From Clostridiales bacterium (lineage in GTDB: Bacteria; Bacillota; Clostridia; Oscillospirales; Oscillospiraceae), in the NCBI GenBank assembly GCA_004557655.1, contig SFGJ01000020.1, positions 1-24,482 of the forward strand: a stretch of DNA of 24,482 nt. Reading direction: 5' to 3'. Shown one piece after another: positions 22,942 to 24,482 of the stretch; position 1 is the stretch's first letter; every line of letters begins with the position of its first letter. Both the position numbers and the translations under genes were made by a program. Below the pieces are notes generated by a model. It ran no database searches. It had not been told where the DNA came from and was given only the letters and a program-made list of their open reading frames with translations.

Positions 22942-23346
22942 ATGCAGAACAAGAATTCCATCACCCTCGTTCCTGACAGCGCTTCCTACACCGCTGTGCA
23001 GACGTTTCTGGAGCAGCGGCTGGAGGAAGACGGCGTGTCCCTGCGCGTGCAGAACCGCGTGCAGGTGGCCACGGACGAGATATGGTCCAACATCGTCCAC
23101 TACAGCGGTGCCACGCAGGCGTCCCTGACGCTCCGGCCGGAGGGGGAGACACTGCTGCTGCACTTTGCCGACAACGGCAAGCCCTACGACCCCACCGCCG
23201 CACCGGAGCCAGACACCACGCTGTCTGCCGATGAACGCAGCATTGGCGGACTGGGACTGCATATGGTACGGAAAATGACCACCGCCATGACATACCGCTT
23301 TGCTGACGGGGAAAACAAACTGGAGTTGACATTTGACATCAAATGA
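22942..23346 (+). CDS. RsbW/SpoIIAB-like GHKL anti-sigma serine kinase
   Basis: The 134-residue protein is a single HATPase_c_2 domain: N-box VATDEIWSNIVHY (E46, N50), G1 box FADNGKPYDP (D77) and G2 box SIGGLGLHMVRKM, ending with a short strand TFDIK. This matches the kinase component of partner-switching systems, which phosphorylates STAS proteins and can sequester a sigma factor or other target. No sigma factor is visible in the window, so its target is unknown; many such kinases regulate other proteins. The ATG at 22942 follows AAAGGGGG by 8 bases; the longer frame from 22903 overlaps the STAS gene and lacks a site. Confidence 0.9.
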   Translation: MQNKNSITLVPDSASYTAVQTFLEQRLEEDGVSLRVQNRVQVATDEIWSNIVHYSGATQASLTLRPEGETLLLHFADNGKPYDPTAAPEPDTTLSADERSIGGLGLHMVRKMTTAMTYRFADGENKLELTFDIK

Positions 23347-23391
23347 CCCGCGCGGCGCAAACGGCACCACGCATATGAGAAAGGAGATCCC

Positions 23392-24073
23392 GTGAAAACG
23401 CTGAAAAAAGTTCTGGTCGTACTGCTGTCCCTGCTTGTACTGTCCGCCGCCCTGTTTGGCTGCGGCGCCAAGGACGAGCCCCCCCACGGAGCCGTCCGAC
23501 ACCAACGATACCGCCGACACCCGCATCCTGCCCATCCCCTCCTCCTTCGATCCCACCAATCTGGAGGACGGCTCCTTCCCTGTGTCCTTCACCAACGATG
23601 ATATTGAGCTTAACGATGAGGGAAGCTTTGCCCTGCACATGACTGTGTGGGAGCAGGAACTGTTCGACGCGGCGTCCATCACTGGGTTGAAGGAGGGCGA
23701 CGTTATTGTAGTGCGCGGCGACGATGTCTCTGTCGCCGCTGTAGAGCAGGCGGATGGCGTTGTCCATATCAATGGTGGTCTTGAAAACGGCGGCATTACC
23801 ATGGCACCGTCGGAGAGCGGCGACACCTTCTATGAGAGCGGCTCTGAGCACGACGTCCTGTACACCTCCGTGGCGCAGGTGGTGCTGCCCGTCAACGGCG
23901 ATGAGTTCGTCTATCGGGATTCCTCTGATTTGGAAAAGGGAGAGGTAACCTATCTGGCCGGCGATCTGCTGACCATGAAGGACAGCGTGGACTTTGGCTG
24001 CACTGCTATGAACGGCACTGCGCACATCGTGAACAATCAGGTGGTGGAGATTATCCGCGTCTATATGCCCTGA
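23392..24073 (+). pseudogene. Lipoprotein gene interrupted by a C7 frameshift
   Basis: A GTG at 23392 with AAAGGAG upstream opens a lipoprotein signal: basic start, a hydrophobic core and the lipobox ALFGC with C24. Seven C's at 23479-23485 then put the frame off; with six C's the frame joins DEPPTEPSDTNDTADTR and continues to the stop at 24073, giving an exported protein of about 226 residues. The mature part has a Thr/Pro/Ser-rich linker and a beta-rich domain (DVIVVRGDDVSVAAVEQ, TYLAGDLLTMKDSVDFG) with no family I recognise. As written, the frame ends at 23601. The tract could be a phase-variable switch, a true lesion or a sequencing error. It is the last gene of the operon, followed by a terminator. 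Confidence 0.75.
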
Positions 24074-24090
24074 TTTGACTCGAATATTGC

Positions 24091-24125
24091 AAAGGAAGCA
24101 CCCCCACACGGGAGTGCTTCCTTTT
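24091..24125. terminator. Bidirectional intrinsic terminator between convergent genes
   Basis: AAAGGAAGCAC (24091-24101) pairs perfectly with GTGCTTCCTTT (24114-24124), followed by T on the plus side and by a TTT run on the minus side. It ends the 18-24 kb operon and the convergent minus-strand gene at the right edge. Confidence 0.9.
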
Positions 24126-24128
24126 GCT

Positions 24129-24482
24129 CTACAGACTGGTTTCATTATGCCGAATGGCGGACTGGATGCCGTCCTTGATCTCCAGCAGCTGCGAAAAGCG
24201 GTACCATGGCGTCTCCTCCGCGATCATCTCCACCAGATCGGCGCAGATGTCCTTGCTGAGGATGTACTTGGTGATCTTGAAGCTGCTGCGGACGTTTTTC
24301 GTCAGGTACAGCCGGTTCACCAGATTGAAGTCCGACAGCAGCAGGAACACGCCCTGCTGGAATTTCATCAGGTCGTTGGTGGCGATGTCGATGAGCTTGC
24401 CGATGGGGCTGGTGCGCTTTACATGCTGCTTCAGTTCCTGCACCTCCGGGGAAACATCGTCCTTCTCAAAGTTGTATACATA
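24129..24482 (-). CDS. 3' part of an unknown gene (cut by window edge)
   Basis: An open minus-strand frame enters from the right edge and ends at 24129, 4 bases before the terminator. The visible 117 residues are soluble, mixed alpha-rich (TSPIGKLIDIATNDLMKFQQG, then ITKYILSKDICADLVEMIAEE) and end IKDGIQSAIRHNETSL. I do not recognise a family. A GTG at 24443 has no ribosome site, so the true start is beyond the window. It faces the 18-24 kb operon and does not carry any of the signalling motifs seen nearby. Confidence 0.65.
   Translation of the reverse strand, partial: YVYNFEKDDVSPEVQELKQHVKRTSPIGKLIDIATNDLMKFQQGVFLLLSDFNLVNRLYLTKNVRSSFKITKYILSKDICADLVEMIAEETPWYRFSQLLEIKDGIQSAIRHNETSL

Overview
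This window looks like a chromosomal segment of a high-GC, low-redundancy Bacillota, most likely a gut Clostridia/Oscillospiraceae-type organism. The reasons are strong AGGAGG-type ribosome binding sites, GTG and TTG starts, short intrinsic terminators, and families typical of that group (DUF975, DUF2975 with a small Cro-type regulator, LytS-type sensors with 5TM-LYT domains, very large FtsX permeases with YhgE-like coils). No taxonomic marker is present, so this is inference. I see no RNA genes, insertion sequences or CRISPR arrays.

Layout. 1-1409 (minus): the start of an unknown membrane protein, an N-terminally truncated GGDEF domain, and a YugP-family membrane protein whose HExxH zinc motif is gone. 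1595-3697 (minus): a LytS-type histidine kinase and a response regulator whose output is a SARP-type winged helix. 3880-9904 (plus): an operon of pseudo-receiver, SpoIIE-type phosphatase with 5TM sensor, amino-acid-permease-like protein, GNAT-like protein and EamA transporter. 9997-14719 (plus): a GAF-ABC ATPase fusion and a giant FtsX permease. 14778-15626: a small HTH regulator and two gene remnants (DUF2975 and a cell-surface protein tail) meeting at an apparent rearrangement junction. 15700-16440 (minus): a C39-like cysteine peptidase, divergent from a CDF-like transporter and a DUF975 protein (16599-18298). 18463-24073 (plus): a seven-gene operon of nucleosidase, GHKL/SLC1 fusion transporter, SpoT-like HD hydrolase, STAS-kinase fusion, STAS protein, RsbW-like ATPase and a lipoprotein with a frameshifting C7 tract. 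The right edge holds the 3' part of an unknown minus-strand gene.

The main discovery is regulatory. Five promoters (minus at 1.5 kb, plus at 3.7 kb, minus at 16.5 kb, plus at 16.5 kb, plus at 18.4 kb) carry the same unusual element: two heptamers of consensus YTGCRST-like form (best TTGCACT) repeated at exactly 11 bp, the second ending exactly 8 bp before a -10 box, with no -35 box at normal spacing. That is the geometry known for SARP activators, and the window encodes a SARP-type response regulator. I infer that the LytS/SARP two-component pair directly switches on most of the neighbouring units, so the region is a self-contained signalling island: sensor kinase, SARP regulator, PP2C phosphatase, STAS and RsbW-like partner-switching proteins, a kinase, a (p)ppGpp-hydrolase-like enzyme, a nucleosidase and a peptidase. 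No sigma factor is visible, so the output of the partner-switching proteins is unknown. Several parts are degenerate in their catalytic or phosphorylation residues (YugP-like protein, pseudo-receiver, CDF and SLC1 transporters), which suggests recruitment of enzyme folds as sensors.
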